Of a stretch of DNA of 64,000 nt, positions 1 to 7,726 are shown piece after piece. The position numbers and the translations under genes were made by a program. The stretch covers positions 1 through 64,000 of the forward strand of contig DAINRQ010000026.1 of the NCBI GenBank assembly GCA_036741775.1, read 5' to 3'. Source of the stretch: JAJKIV01 sp036741775 (GTDB taxonomy: Bacteria; Gemmatimonadota; Gemmatimonadetes; Gemmatimonadales; Gemmatimonadaceae). Position 1 is the first letter of the stretch. Every line of letters starts with the position of its first letter. A model generated the notes under the pieces. It was not told the DNA's origin and did no database searches. It worked only from the letters and a program-made list of their open reading frames with translations.

Positions 1-53
1 AAGGCAGCGGTCTGCAAAACCGCTATTCGCCGGTTCGATTCCGGCCGGCGCCT
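1..53 (+). tRNA. tRNA-Cys (GCA), 3' part only
   Basis: The window opens inside a tRNA. The anticodon arm is visible at 7-23: stem GCGGT/ACCGC around loop CTGCAAA, with anticodon GCA at 14-16, which reads Cys codons. A short variable region follows, then the T arm at 31-45 (GCCGG, loop TTCGATT, CCGGC), then the seven 3' acceptor bases CGGCGCC at 46-52 and discriminator T at 53, the base expected for tRNA-Cys. No CCA is encoded. The 5' half lies before the window. A degenerate copy of this 3' half is found at 6578-6609 in the same orientation. Confidence 0.93.
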
Positions 54-442
54 CTGTCCCCGGTCTCTCGAAGAAGGAACAACCCTTAGGGCGTCGCGAC
101 CATTCACGGGCCCGTAGGCAGTCGTGGGACTCGTCAAGCAAACTCCCGTCCCCGATTCTGTCCTCCACTCTCGGCGCCACCCGACGACCAATCGTCAACC
201 GCTCCCGCAACAATGCGACTGCTAACGGGTCGCCGATCAGCGGGACCGGGGCATCCAACCTGATGGCGACGAGCGATCCGGCCCCCTTCCACGACTCGAG
301 ATTCACCACGTCCAATTCGCCTGACAGGCAACTCACGCTCGCACCACTACGACTCCGATGGAGCGGAAGCTGCATCGGGGTTCTGCCGTGGTCGCTCGCC
401 GCTCCCCGCACGAACACCTCGTCCTCCATGGAGACAAGTACG
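54..442. other. intergenic region between tRNA-Cys and the cold-shock gene
   Basis: No convincing protein gene is seen. An open frame runs through 263-442 in phase with the cold-shock gene, but its translation is low-complexity shadow sequence with no cold-shock homology. The part nearest the gene may be a long untranslated leader, as is common for cold-shock mRNAs; that is an inference, since no promoter is clear. Confidence 0.5.
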
Positions 443-772
443 ATGCGTACGAAGGGAACCGTAAAGTGGTTCAACAACGACAAGGGCTTCGGCTTCATCA
501 CCCCGGAGGACGGCAGTAAGGACCTCTTCGTCCATCACTCGGCGATCCAGGGCGGCGGCTTCAAGTCGCTCGACGAGGGCGAGAGCGTGGAGTTCGACGT
601 CGTGCAGGGGCAGAAGGGGCCGGCCGCGGAGAACGTCACCCGACTGGGCGGCGGCACTCCGGGCGGACGCAGTGGAGGTCGGGAAGGTGGCTACGGAGGC
701 GGTCGTAGCGGCGGCGGTGGGGGTGGGTACGGCGGCGGCCGAGGCGGAGGTGGGCGCTCGCGGGACTACTAG
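443..772 (+). CDS. cold-shock domain protein with glycine-rich tail
   Basis: A 109-residue single-stranded nucleic-acid-binding protein of the CspA family, expected to melt RNA structure in the cytoplasm. Residues 1-68 form one cold-shock domain, with RNP1-like KGFGFIT and RNP2-like LFVHHSAI motifs. Residues 70-109 are an unusual tail of Gly, Arg and Tyr with repeated GGYGGG and GGR units, like the RGG tails of RNA-binding and phase-separating proteins; most bacterial Csp proteins stop after about 70 residues. The start at 443 has GGAG nine bases upstream and places the family start right at the N-terminus; an in-frame ATG at 428 is a weaker option. A GC-rich stem-loop follows the stop. Confidence 0.93.
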   Translation: MRTKGTVKWFNNDKGFGFITPEDGSKDLFVHHSAIQGGGFKSLDEGESVEFDVVQGQKGPAAENVTRLGGGTPGGRSGGREGGYGGGRSGGGGGGYGGGRGGGGRSRDY

Positions 773-776
773 CGCC

Positions 777-792
777 GGGCGGTACGCCGCCC
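777..792 (+). terminator. small GC stem-loop after the cold-shock gene
   Basis: GGGCGG, loop TACG, CCGCCC: a perfect six-pair hairpin starting five bases after the cold-shock stop codon. There is no T run, so it may be a 3' end stabiliser rather than an intrinsic terminator. Confidence 0.35.
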
Positions 793-1011
793 TGCCCGTT
801 GGCCCCAACCACGAATCGTCAGCGGGCGCCGAAGGCTGTCGTTGGGACGAGTCCTGGCTAGTCGCCCCACCCGCGTCGGCGCCCGTTTCGTGGGTACTGA
901 GGTATGGCATCACCAGCTGATGTGGCTCGGTGAGCGCGTACTGCCTAACGCCGGTGAGCCGCTCGTCATGGCGGAGCGTATGGCTGCCGGAAGACTCGAG
1001 ATTCTCGGGAA

Positions 1012-1039
1012 CTCCTTCCCCCGGCGCAGCAGGAACCTA
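1012..1039 (+). repeat. 28-bp direct repeat, copy 1
   Basis: A 28-base stretch beginning CTCCTTCCCCCGG and ending CAGGAACCTA is repeated exactly at 7085-7112 in the same orientation. Read on the minus strand, copy 2 supplies the ribosome binding site (GGGGGAAGGAG) of the gene starting at 7081; copy 1 here is not followed by a recognisable gene. Confidence 0.85.
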
Positions 1040-1113
1040 TACTCATGACTGCGGCCGCTCCGGTCGGGACGATCCGGATCGGCAAGTGCCGCGTGATCGA
1101 GTGGTAGGTCGAT

Positions 1114-2565
1114 GTGAATGATGAAATTCAAGGCTCGCGGCTCATCAGGGATTGCCCGACATGCGTGGTCGACTCCCTGACTGACACCGCGGATGGCGAG
1201 GGCGATTGTTCCCCTGAATCGCGCCAAGCTCGAGGTCGTATCGTGGTGCCGAGTCGCAGAGTCCCTGACGCGCCCTCGCCGCTGAACCCGACAGATCGGC
1301 TCACGCCGGTGAGTGCTGGGCGGGCGGTCGACAGCGATGACTCTGCTCACACGCCCGTGAGCGCCCAGGAGCAGTTGCTCGCCGACGTCGCCGGCGCGTT
1401 GCACGCCAACCTCGCCCGCGGATTCCTCGAGGGCGAGGAACGGATTCGGCAAATCGCGGAAGCCCTGAGCGACGTCGTCTTATTGAGCGATGCGGCCAGC
1501 GGCCAGGTGTTCTTCGTGAACGCTGCGTACGAGCGGATGTGGGGTCGGCCGCGGGCTGACCTGTACGCGAACCCGCTGGCGCTTCTCGAAGGCGTCCACC
1601 CTGAGGACCGGGACCGCGTGCGTGACGCCCTCACCGGCCAGCGGCGCGAGGACTTCGACATCGAGTTTCGGGTGGTTCGGTCGCCCGGCGAGGAGCGCTG
1701 GATGTGGACCCGAGGTTTCCTCGTCCGTGGCGTCGACGGCGAGACGACTCGGGTTGCCTCGATCACCGCAGACGTAACCGAACATAAACAGATCGCGGCG
1801 AGTCACGAGCAGCTCATTCGCGGATTCACGCATGACATCAAGAACCCGCTCGGGGCCGCCGACGGATACCTCTCGCTCTTCGAAGTGGGCGTGTTCGGCC
1901 AGATGTCGGAGGCCCAGGCTCAGAGCATCGCGAACGCGCGACGTGCGATCGACACCGCGCTGCATCTCGTCGCCGGTCTACTCGAGGTCGAGCGCGCGGA
2001 GGCCAGACAGCTCAGCATCGAGCGAGCGGAGGTGGACCTTGGCGCCGTAGTGTTCGAGATCGCCGCGGAGTTTCGTGCCGCCGCGGCGGCAAAGTCTCTC
2101 GATCTCGCGGTGTCGGTGCCTCAGGACGAGGAATCACACGTCTCGCTCGTCATCGAGTCGGACGCCGCGCGCGTCCCTCAGATTCTGGCGAACCTCGCGT
2201 CGAACGCCGTGAAGTACACGCAACCGGGGGGACAGATCCTGGTCGCGGCTCGCGTAGCGCTGGCTGGGGAGACGCCATGGCGCGGACGCGGGGTGGCCGT
2301 CACCGTCACGGACAACGGGCCGGGAATTCCATACAGGAAACAAGCAATGGTGTTCCGTGAGTTCGCTCGGTTCGATCCAGGCGCCGCGGCGGGGTCGGGT
2401 ATCGGCCTCACGATCAGCCGCCGGTTGGCTCGCGCCCTCGGCGGGGACATCACCTTCACGAGCACGCCGGGCGTTGGCAGCGCCTTCACGCTCTGGCTTC
2501 CGCTCGATCAGCCACGGACGCCTGGGGACTCGACGCCAGCGGCGCGCGGGGAAGGACCAGGGTGA
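1114..2565 (+). CDS. PAS-domain sensor histidine kinase
   Basis: A 483-residue cytoplasmic sensor kinase with no membrane segment. Residues about 1-85 have no recognised fold. Residues about 105-230 form a PAS domain with a PAC tail ending DVTEHK. The phosphoacceptor helix carries His240 in HDIKNP. Residues 340-475 are the ATPase domain, with N box (ASNAVKY), G1 box (DNGPGIP) and G2 box (GSGIGLTISRR). It should autophosphorylate and pass phosphate to a response regulator; none is next to it, and it has no receiver domain. The GTG start at 1114 is the longest choice and is uncertain because the N-terminus is unconserved. The 3' end overlaps the convergent kinase gene (2486-4276) by 80 bases. 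Confidence 0.9.
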   Translation: MNDEIQGSRLIRDCPTCVVDSLTDTADGEGDCSPESRQARGRIVVPSRRVPDAPSPLNPTDRLTPVSAGRAVDSDDSAHTPVSAQEQLLADVAGALHANLARGFLEGEERIRQIAEALSDVVLLSDAASGQVFFVNAAYERMWGRPRADLYANPLALLEGVHPEDRDRVRDALTGQRREDFDIEFRVVRSPGEERWMWTRGFLVRGVDGETTRVASITADVTEHKQIAASHEQLIRGFTHDIKNPLGAADGYLSLFEVGVFGQMSEAQAQSIANARRAIDTALHLVAGLLEVERAEARQLSIERAEVDLGAVVFEIAAEFRAAAAAKSLDLAVSVPQDEESHVSLVIESDAARVPQILANLASNAVKYTQPGGQILVAARVALAGETPWRGRGVAVTVTDNGPGIPYRKQAMVFREFARFDPGAAAGSGIGLTISRRLARALGGDITFTSTPGVGSAFTLWLPLDQPRTPGDSTPAARGEGPG

Positions 2566-4276
2566 AACACGATCCGGCACTCCCGGTGCTCTCTACCTGA
2601 ACGTCGCCCTTCATCGCTCGAGCCAAATCTCGGCTGATCGGGAGGCCGAGGCCGACCCCGCCGCCCCGATCCGTGAGGCCCGACGGGAGCTGAACGAACG
2701 CCTCGAAGATCGTCTCGAGCCGGCCGGCCGGAATCCCGGGCCCCGTGTCGGCGACGCGCACGACGGCCGTTTCGCCGAGAGCCGCGCATGACAGGGTGAT
2801 CGTCCCGCCGGGCGGTGTGTATTTCACCGCGTTCATGATCAGGTTCAACAGAATCTGACGTGCCCGATCGGCGTCGGCCCAGGCGACGACGTCGGCATCG
2901 CCCGGCGGAATCGCCAGTGTGACGCCCTTTGCCTTAGCCGTTTCCTCGAGCATGCCGGCGACGTCCGCGACTGCGTTAGCCAAGGGGGTCCGGCCGAAAT
3001 GATACTCCATGCGGCCGCTTTCAATCCGCACGAAGTTGAGAATCTCGGTGATCAGCATCAACAGGTGCTGCTGATTGGCCTTGATCCGTGCGAGCGCGTC
3101 GCGCTGCTTTTCAGTCACCGGGCCCTCGATGCCCATTTCGAGCAACTCCGTGAAACCACCAATGACGTTGAGCGGCGTGCGGAGTTCGTGGCTCATCGTT
3201 CCGAGGAATTGGCTCTTCGATTGATTCGCCGCCTCGGCGGCGAGTCGCAACGCGTCCGCTTCGCGGTACAGTCGCGCGTTGTCCAGGGCCATCGCGCACC
3301 GAGCGGCGATGTCCGCCGCGAGGCTGATCTCCTCCGGCGAGAACGGGGGATCTCCCTCACGGCTGACGAAGGTGATTGCGCCCTGCACGCGGGCGCGAAC
3401 GACGAGCGGAACGACGAGTAGCGAGCCAAAGCCGATCTCGCGGAGGATGCGAAGGTTCGCGTCCCCGTGGGCGGCCAGGACGAGCTCGGCCCCCGAGTCG
3501 CCGGTCAGCACCGTCGGCTGTGCCACGCGTAAAGTGCGAATCAGATCGGCGCCGTCGGCGCGGTCACCGGACGTCGACGGCCATGGGTCCTCGAGTAGGC
3601 GGGCCAGCGGTTGTTTCGTCGGATCGGGGTGAACCACCGACAACCGGTGAACTGCGCCATTCGACTCGATCACATCGACGATGCACCACGTTCCCGGCCG
3701 TGGGAGGGAGAGGTGGCGCACCGTGTCGCGCGTCGCCGCTTCGTCGAGCGACAGCGACAGGTCGCGACTAGCCGTGGCCAGATACTGTGACCGCTCGCTC
3801 GAATGAGCCGCATCCCCCGCCGCATCCTGCTCTCGGAGCGCACCGAGCAGGAGTTGCTCGGCGACCGCGCGCTGCCGTTCCCTGGCTCGCTCGATCAGCT
3901 CCACGTCGCGCACCTCGACGACCAGACGCTTGGGCGCGTCCGTCGAATCGGCGACAGGCCAGACGCTGCAACTCCACCTCGGCGTTTTGCCGGCGGGTGA
4001 CTGGACCACCGCGTCGCGCACCGTCTGCATGTGTCGCGCGGCGTCATCCAGGACCGCGGTCAGGTCGGTAGCAATCGGGCGCTGTCTGGCGTCGGCCGGG
4101 TCGCCAATGGAAATCAGGCCGGCCGACTGCAGATTGCGAAACAGCGCGTTCGCGTAGACCAGTGTGTGCGCGTCCCCCTCGGTCACGGCGAACGCGACCG
4201 GTGCGAGCGCGAGGTGTTTTCCTATCGAATGGCTGACAATGAGATCCTCCTTCGGTCGTTCCACGCGCTCGGTCAC
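2486..4276 (-). CDS. GAF-domain sensor histidine kinase, last gene of the kaiC-like operon
   Basis: A 596-residue soluble kinase. The N-terminal 130 residues look like a PAS-type module, residues about 210-350 are a GAF domain, the phosphoacceptor His363 sits in SHELRTP, and residues 465-580 form the ATPase domain (NAVKYTPPGG, DTGPGIP, GVGLGLPISR). There is no receiver or output domain. Its ATG overlaps the stop of the KaiC-like gene by four bases, so the two are almost certainly translated together. This suggests that the kinase signals for, or listens to, the KaiC-like ATPase; that partnership is inferred from position only. The C-terminal tail of about 25 residues overlaps the convergent gene's end. 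Confidence 0.92.
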   Translation of the reverse strand: MTERVERPKEDLIVSHSIGKHLALAPVAFAVTEGDAHTLVYANALFRNLQSAGLISIGDPADARQRPIATDLTAVLDDAARHMQTVRDAVVQSPAGKTPRWSCSVWPVADSTDAPKRLVVEVRDVELIERARERQRAVAEQLLLGALREQDAAGDAAHSSERSQYLATASRDLSLSLDEAATRDTVRHLSLPRPGTWCIVDVIESNGAVHRLSVVHPDPTKQPLARLLEDPWPSTSGDRADGADLIRTLRVAQPTVLTGDSGAELVLAAHGDANLRILREIGFGSLLVVPLVVRARVQGAITFVSREGDPPFSPEEISLAADIAARCAMALDNARLYREADALRLAAEAANQSKSQFLGTMSHELRTPLNVIGGFTELLEMGIEGPVTEKQRDALARIKANQQHLLMLITEILNFVRIESGRMEYHFGRTPLANAVADVAGMLEETAKAKGVTLAIPPGDADVVAWADADRARQILLNLIMNAVKYTPPGGTITLSCAALGETAVVRVADTGPGIPAGRLETIFEAFVQLPSGLTDRGGGVGLGLPISRDLARAMKGDVQVESTGSAGSCFTLVLPRAPLASSPQASVADRAEARA

Positions 4277-5775
4277 GCGTCGTCGCCGCCAGTGTCCAAC
4301 CCGTGACGCCCTTCGACGCGCGTCGGTATGCCGGTTGTGATCCCGTGGTAGCCACGGAGCGGCTCGCCAATCACGGCACCGGACGGAGTCAGGTCGTAGA
4401 CTCTGAACTCCTTCGAGTGGCCGCTGCCGCGCATCTTGACGACCGCGAGGACCTTCTCGAGCCGCCCGTCGATCTCGACGTACCGTTGTACGAGAATGTC
4501 GTCGGTGACGAACGACACGCGTTCGTTCGTGAATCGAATCTCCGGGAAGACTTCTATCACCTCCGCGGTCATCAGTACGGTGACTCCGGTTGCCGTGAGC
4601 GCGCCAACGAGCCGGTAGAGCGATTCGCGGAAGTCGAGGCGAAACGTCGGCGCGAGGGCAATCTCGAATCCCGACAGCGAATCGATCACGACGCGCTTCG
4701 CGCCGATCCGCTGCACTGCGTTGACGAACTCCACGAGCATTTCATCCACCGATAACGTCATTGGGCGGAGATAGACCACTGCGAGCCGGTTGTCCGCGAT
4801 CATCTGGCTGAAATCGACCAACCCTGATTTGGCGCGCGCGAGATACGCTTCGGGGTACTCCTCGAAGACCGCGACGACACAATTTGTGCCCTCGCTCAGT
4901 CCCTGCGCCACGAACTGCGAGGCGAAAGTCGTCTTGCCGCTACCGGCGGGCCCGGTGAGCATCACGACGTCGCCTTCGGGGATGCCACCGCCCATCATCT
5001 CGTCGAGGCCGGGTACTCCGGTGAGAAGCCGCTTGCCGGATCGCGCCACTCGGTTCTGTTGTTGCTCCGGAATACGCGGGAAGACCTCGAGACCGTCGGC
5101 GGTGATACGAAACGTGTGGAGACCGGGGATCGGCGAGCGGCCGCGTACCTTCACCGCGCGGAACTTGCGCACCGCGGAGTTGCGATCGACGTCCTCGGAC
5201 AGCCAGAGGATGCTGTCGGCTACGGTGAACACCGGGTGCCGTGACTCGTGCTCGGAATACTCGCCGAGGAGAAACGAGGTGACCTCCCATGACGTCAGCT
5301 GAAGCGCGAGGCGCTGGACGAAGTCCGCGAGCCTCAGGACGGCGTGGTCGTCGCCGAGTCGGAGATGCCCGCCGATGGTGCGAAACGAATCGACGGCGAC
5401 GAACGCCGGTTCGACGGCGGTGACTTCCGAGCTGATGCGAGCGAGGACGGCATCGAGATCCTCAGCGACCGCTTCCGCCCCAAGGTTCACGAACCGGATA
5501 GCGGAGGGCACTTTTGCGCTGTCGAAGAAGCTGAACTGTTGCTGGTACCGCATCATCTTCACGGTGGGTTCGCCGAGCACCGTGAAGTAGAGGGCAGGGC
5601 GCTCCGGCGTCGCGTTGGCGAAGAGAATCTGTTGGACGAGCGTCGTCTTGCCGGCACCCGGCGGGCCCGCGATGAGATTGAACGAATACTCACAGAGGCC
5701 GCCGCCGAGGACCGCGTCCATGCCGGGAACGCCGGTCGCGATATTCCGGATGACGGACTGCCCAGATGCCGTCAT
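4273..5775 (-). CDS. double-domain KaiC-like RecA-family ATPase
   Basis: A 500-residue protein with two tandem KaiC/RecA domains. Walker A motifs are GPPGAGKTT near residue 37 and GPAGSGKTT near residue 275, each after a GVPG[ML]D[AE] lead-in. The second domain ends with the KaiC CII-like stretch QRYVEIDGR and VVKMRGSGH. In cyanobacterial KaiC the phosphorylated pair is Ser-Thr; here the equivalent spot near residue 420 reads ERVSFVTDD, so the Ser is kept but the neighbour is Phe. An acidic pair (FEEYPE) follows the second Walker region, as in CII; the first domain has only one Glu (LGEP). No kaiA or kaiB is in the window. It overlaps both neighbours by ATGA, forming a three-gene operon with an unknown protein and a kinase. 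Confidence 0.93.
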   Translation of the reverse strand: MTASGQSVIRNIATGVPGMDAVLGGGLCEYSFNLIAGPPGAGKTTLVQQILFANATPERPALYFTVLGEPTVKMMRYQQQFSFFDSAKVPSAIRFVNLGAEAVAEDLDAVLARISSEVTAVEPAFVAVDSFRTIGGHLRLGDDHAVLRLADFVQRLALQLTSWEVTSFLLGEYSEHESRHPVFTVADSILWLSEDVDRNSAVRKFRAVKVRGRSPIPGLHTFRITADGLEVFPRIPEQQQNRVARSGKRLLTGVPGLDEMMGGGIPEGDVVMLTGPAGSGKTTFASQFVAQGLSEGTNCVVAVFEEYPEAYLARAKSGLVDFSQMIADNRLAVVYLRPMTLSVDEMLVEFVNAVQRIGAKRVVIDSLSGFEIALAPTFRLDFRESLYRLVGALTATGVTVLMTAEVIEVFPEIRFTNERVSFVTDDILVQRYVEIDGRLEKVLAVVKMRGSGHSKEFRVYDLTPSGAVIGEPLRGYHGITTGIPTRVEGRHGLDTGGDDA

Positions 5776-6242
5776 GGCTGGCGCGTGCCGCCGCGCGCCG
5801 GCGCCTGAGGACCATCGTGATCGAGCAGTCGTATCGTCATGTCGTCTCCAATGAGCCGTATGAGTATGTCGACCAGGGCGGCGAACAGAGCCTCGATTGC
5901 CGCCGTGACCTTATCGATGCCGTGCGCGGCGGCGCTTGCCGCTATGCTGTCTATGCGAATGCCCTCATCGGCGCGCGAGCGTAGATCCTTCAATATCGGG
6001 TGCGCACCTTGGGTTCGCGCGAGCGCCCGGGTGAGCAGCGCGGCGCAGCCGGCGTCGCCCATCGAATTGCGCAGGGCGTCGGTCACGCGAGTGCACGACC
6101 GTTGAAGCGCCAGAATCTCCATTTCGGGCGTTTCACTTCCCGTTCCGTGCCCGGGCGCCGGCGCATCGCGCGCCAGAATGCGGCGAGCGATCTCGGACGA
6201 CGTCAACGATCTCGAGGCGGGGCCGCTTGGAGGGTGCTTCAC
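5772..6242 (-). CDS. unknown protein, first gene of the kaiC-like operon
   Basis: A 156-residue protein I cannot assign to a named family. It is largely helical and Ala/Leu-rich. The last third (AAIEALFAALVDILIRLIGDD, then MTIRLL) is a hydrophobic helix resembling the C-terminal helix of small proteins often encoded beside signalling kinases; this likeness is from memory and not tested. Its stop overlaps the KaiC-like start by four bases, which argues for co-translation and a shared task. It could be an adaptor or regulatory partner of the ATPase. No signal peptide or clear transmembrane helix is seen. Confidence 0.75.
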   Translation of the reverse strand: MKHPPSGPASRSLTSSEIARRILARDAPAPGHGTGSETPEMEILALQRSCTRVTDALRNSMGDAGCAALLTRALARTQGAHPILKDLRSRADEGIRIDSIAASAAAHGIDKVTAAIEALFAALVDILIRLIGDDMTIRLLDHDGPQAPARGGTRQP

Positions 6243-6577
6243 TCTACCTCATGCTTCTTCGGCCGGAGGGTGTCACGAGCGTCGATCGCTCGCGACCGCT
6301 CGCGACCCGCTCGAACATACAGGCTCGACCGTCTGGCTGATAGAACCGAGTGTCGGCCAGTCCGTTCGCGACGCCGGCCGTCAGCGACCGAACGATGCTG
6401 CGCGTTCCAACGCCTGCTCGACACATGTTCGGTATATGAGGAGGGTGCGTTCCTGACGGCGCGTATGCGGACGAGGCCGACGTGTGCCTAACGCCATGAA
6501 TATTGATGGCAGCCAGAGTGGCCAAACCAGACCAAAGTCCGCCATTCAGAGCCGAGCGAATCACCTCGCTGGTGTCC

Positions 6578-6609
6578 CTGCAACCGCTATTCGCCGGTTC
6601 CGGCCAGCG
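6578..6609 (+). repeat. degenerate copy of the tRNA-Cys 3' half (possible old att site)
   Basis: Nineteen consecutive bases (6582-6600, AACCGCTATTCGCCGGTTC) are identical to tRNA-Cys positions 18-36, with further matching on both sides: CTGC before, CGGCC and GCG after, with AA and GATTC deleted relative to the tRNA. The orientation is the same as the tRNA. Direct copies of tRNA 3' ends typically mark the far end of an integrated element; this copy is degenerate and no integrase is visible between the two. Confidence 0.7.
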
Positions 6610-6618
6610 AATGTGTGG

Positions 6619-6661
6619 AACACAACGACTTGGCTCGCCCATGAGCCAAGTCGTTCGTGTT
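6619..6661. other. long hairpin
   Basis: Left arm AACAC then AACGACTTGGCTC, loop GCCCAT, right arm GAGCCAAGTCGTT, one bulged C, then GTGTT: 18 base pairs with one bulge. It lies ten bases after the tRNA-like copy. No T run follows on either strand, so it is not a classical terminator. It could be a structured RNA, a recombination site or a terminator for the leftward gene at 6836-7081, which ends 175 bases away. Confidence 0.6.
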
Positions 6662-6835
6662 GTTGGGCACGCCGGAATCCGGCGCGGCGGCACCGGATGG
6701 GTATTCGGCGCGGCGGTCGGGCGCTCGCGCCCGGAACTGCCGGACAGGCGCACCGGCGGTCGCGGCGGGCTCGGCAGCAGTCGCGCGTGGTGCGTTCGGG
6801 GTCTGGTGACCCGACGCGCGAGCGCGCTGGCGCGG

Positions 6836-7081
6836 CTACACACACCAGCTCAACGCTTCCAGGGCGGCCCTCGGAAGCGTGTGCCAGTCAGCGGGGTAGT
6901 CCCGCACCACGCGGATGGCGTTCGTCGACTCGAACACGAGGGCGGGCCCGAGCCCCGGACGGGTCAGCTCGTACGCGCGCCACACGACGCCCATGCGGTC
7001 GGCATAGCTCACCACGACCTGGCCGCCCGGCGCAACGCCCTTGCGCCAGAATAGATCGTCGGCCTTTCCGTTCCGCGTCAT
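6836..7081 (-). CDS. small YPADW-motif protein
   Basis: An 81-residue protein of unknown function. Its core GVVWRAYEL, a short strand region, then RVVRDYPADWHTL and a final LEALSW resemble the protein at 38021-38275 (GRLWRISEM, RVWSYPADWM, IDELL), so the two are members of one small family. I recall similar small proteins as common in Gemmatimonadota, without a function. No signal peptide. The ATG at 7081 is preceded by AAGGAG, which lies in the 28-bp repeat. Confidence 0.7.
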   Translation of the reverse strand: MTRNGKADDLFWRKGVAPGGQVVVSYADRMGVVWRAYELTRPGLGPALVFESTNAIRVVRDYPADWHTLPRAALEALSWCV

Positions 7082-7084
7082 CGG

Positions 7085-7112
7085 CTCCTTCCCCCGGCGC
7101 AGCAGGAACCTA
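7085..7112 (+). repeat. 28-bp direct repeat, copy 2
   Basis: Identical to 1012-1039. On the minus strand it lies immediately in front of the small gene starting at 7081 and carries its Shine-Dalgarno sequence, so the repeat is in effect a mobile or duplicated 5' leader. Confidence 0.85.
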
Positions 7113-7285
7113 AGCGCCGGCAGGCGCCCCGGCCAGCGGTATGCACGTTAGGCAGCGGCGCCCGTGGGATGGAGCCGCCTCGCAGGCGCCCACACCGGTG
7201 CCGGATGCCGTCACTCGGCCGCTGGTGGAGTGTGCAGCAACGCGTCCGGTCGCGGATCACTTTCTGCAGATGTTGGTTGGGTACG

Positions 7286-7554
7286 ATGTCAGGACTGTCG
7301 ATGCTGCGGGCGTACGTGCGGCTGGGATTGCTCGCCGTTGCAATCACTGCCTGCAAGAGTGATTCACTCGATCCCGGCGGCGGTGGTTCGGTCGCGTCGG
7401 TGATCATAACGCCGCAGGCCGCGACCGTCGCGGTCGCTCGAGCCTGTCATTGAAGGCCGAGGTGCTCGACGCCTCCGGCCAGGTGATTCCCGACCGCAAG
7501 TTGGTGTGGGCGTCGAGCGACGCGCAGACCGCGATGGTCGCGGTTCGCGACTGA
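7286..7554 (+). pseudogene. frameshifted lipoprotein with Ig-like (Big_2) domain
   Basis: The ATG at 7286 starts a lipoprotein-type leader (LGLLAVAITAC, lipobox Cys) followed by SDSLDPGGGG and the start of a bacterial Ig-like domain (SVIITPQAATVAV). The frame then ends at 7453. In another frame, directly after the break near 7437, the domain continues with SLSLKAEVLDASGQ, then KLVWASSDAQTAMVAV, which is a classic Big_2 sequence, and stops at 7552-7554. One small indel therefore breaks the gene, and the remainder of the usual protein is missing. The next kinase gene starts 170 bases downstream. Confidence 0.8.
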
Positions 7555-7726
7555 GTGTTGGTCAGCACGTGCTGGGACTAGCGGACCTCTGCTTACAACA
7601 CCGGGCGGGAGTATGTAAGATATTCCCCGACAATTTATGGGTTGCGTCGGCTCGAGCGAACGCGCGCGGCGGCGCTGTCTTCGCCCGAATCGCACTCCAG
7701 AGAGTCGGAGTCAGGGAGTAGAAACG

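Larger units (their letters stand above)
773..1113. other. intergenic region with stem-loop, 8-mer and repeat
   Basis: No gene is supported here. It holds the stem-loop at 777-792, one copy of GCCTAACG at 943-950 and the first copy of the 28-bp repeat at 1012-1039. Confidence 0.5.
6243..6835. other. 593-bp gene-free region with tRNA remnant and hairpin
   Basis: No protein gene is supported; the open frames are shadows with arginine-rich, unconserved translations. The region carries one GCCTAACG at 6486-6493, the tRNA-Cys-derived copy at 6578-6609 and the long hairpin at 6619-6661. The left part must contain the promoter of the leftward kaiC-like operon, but I see no convincing -35/-10 pair. 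Confidence 0.6.

Noticed and set aside
263..442. Upstream extension of the cold-shock gene (169 residues in total)
   Set aside because: The extra 60 residues have no cold-shock homology and a good ribosome binding site lies at 430-433 before the inner ATG.
4273..5775. A KaiABC circadian clock
   Set aside because: No kaiA or kaiB is present and the phosphosite pair is altered; only the KaiC-like label is supported.
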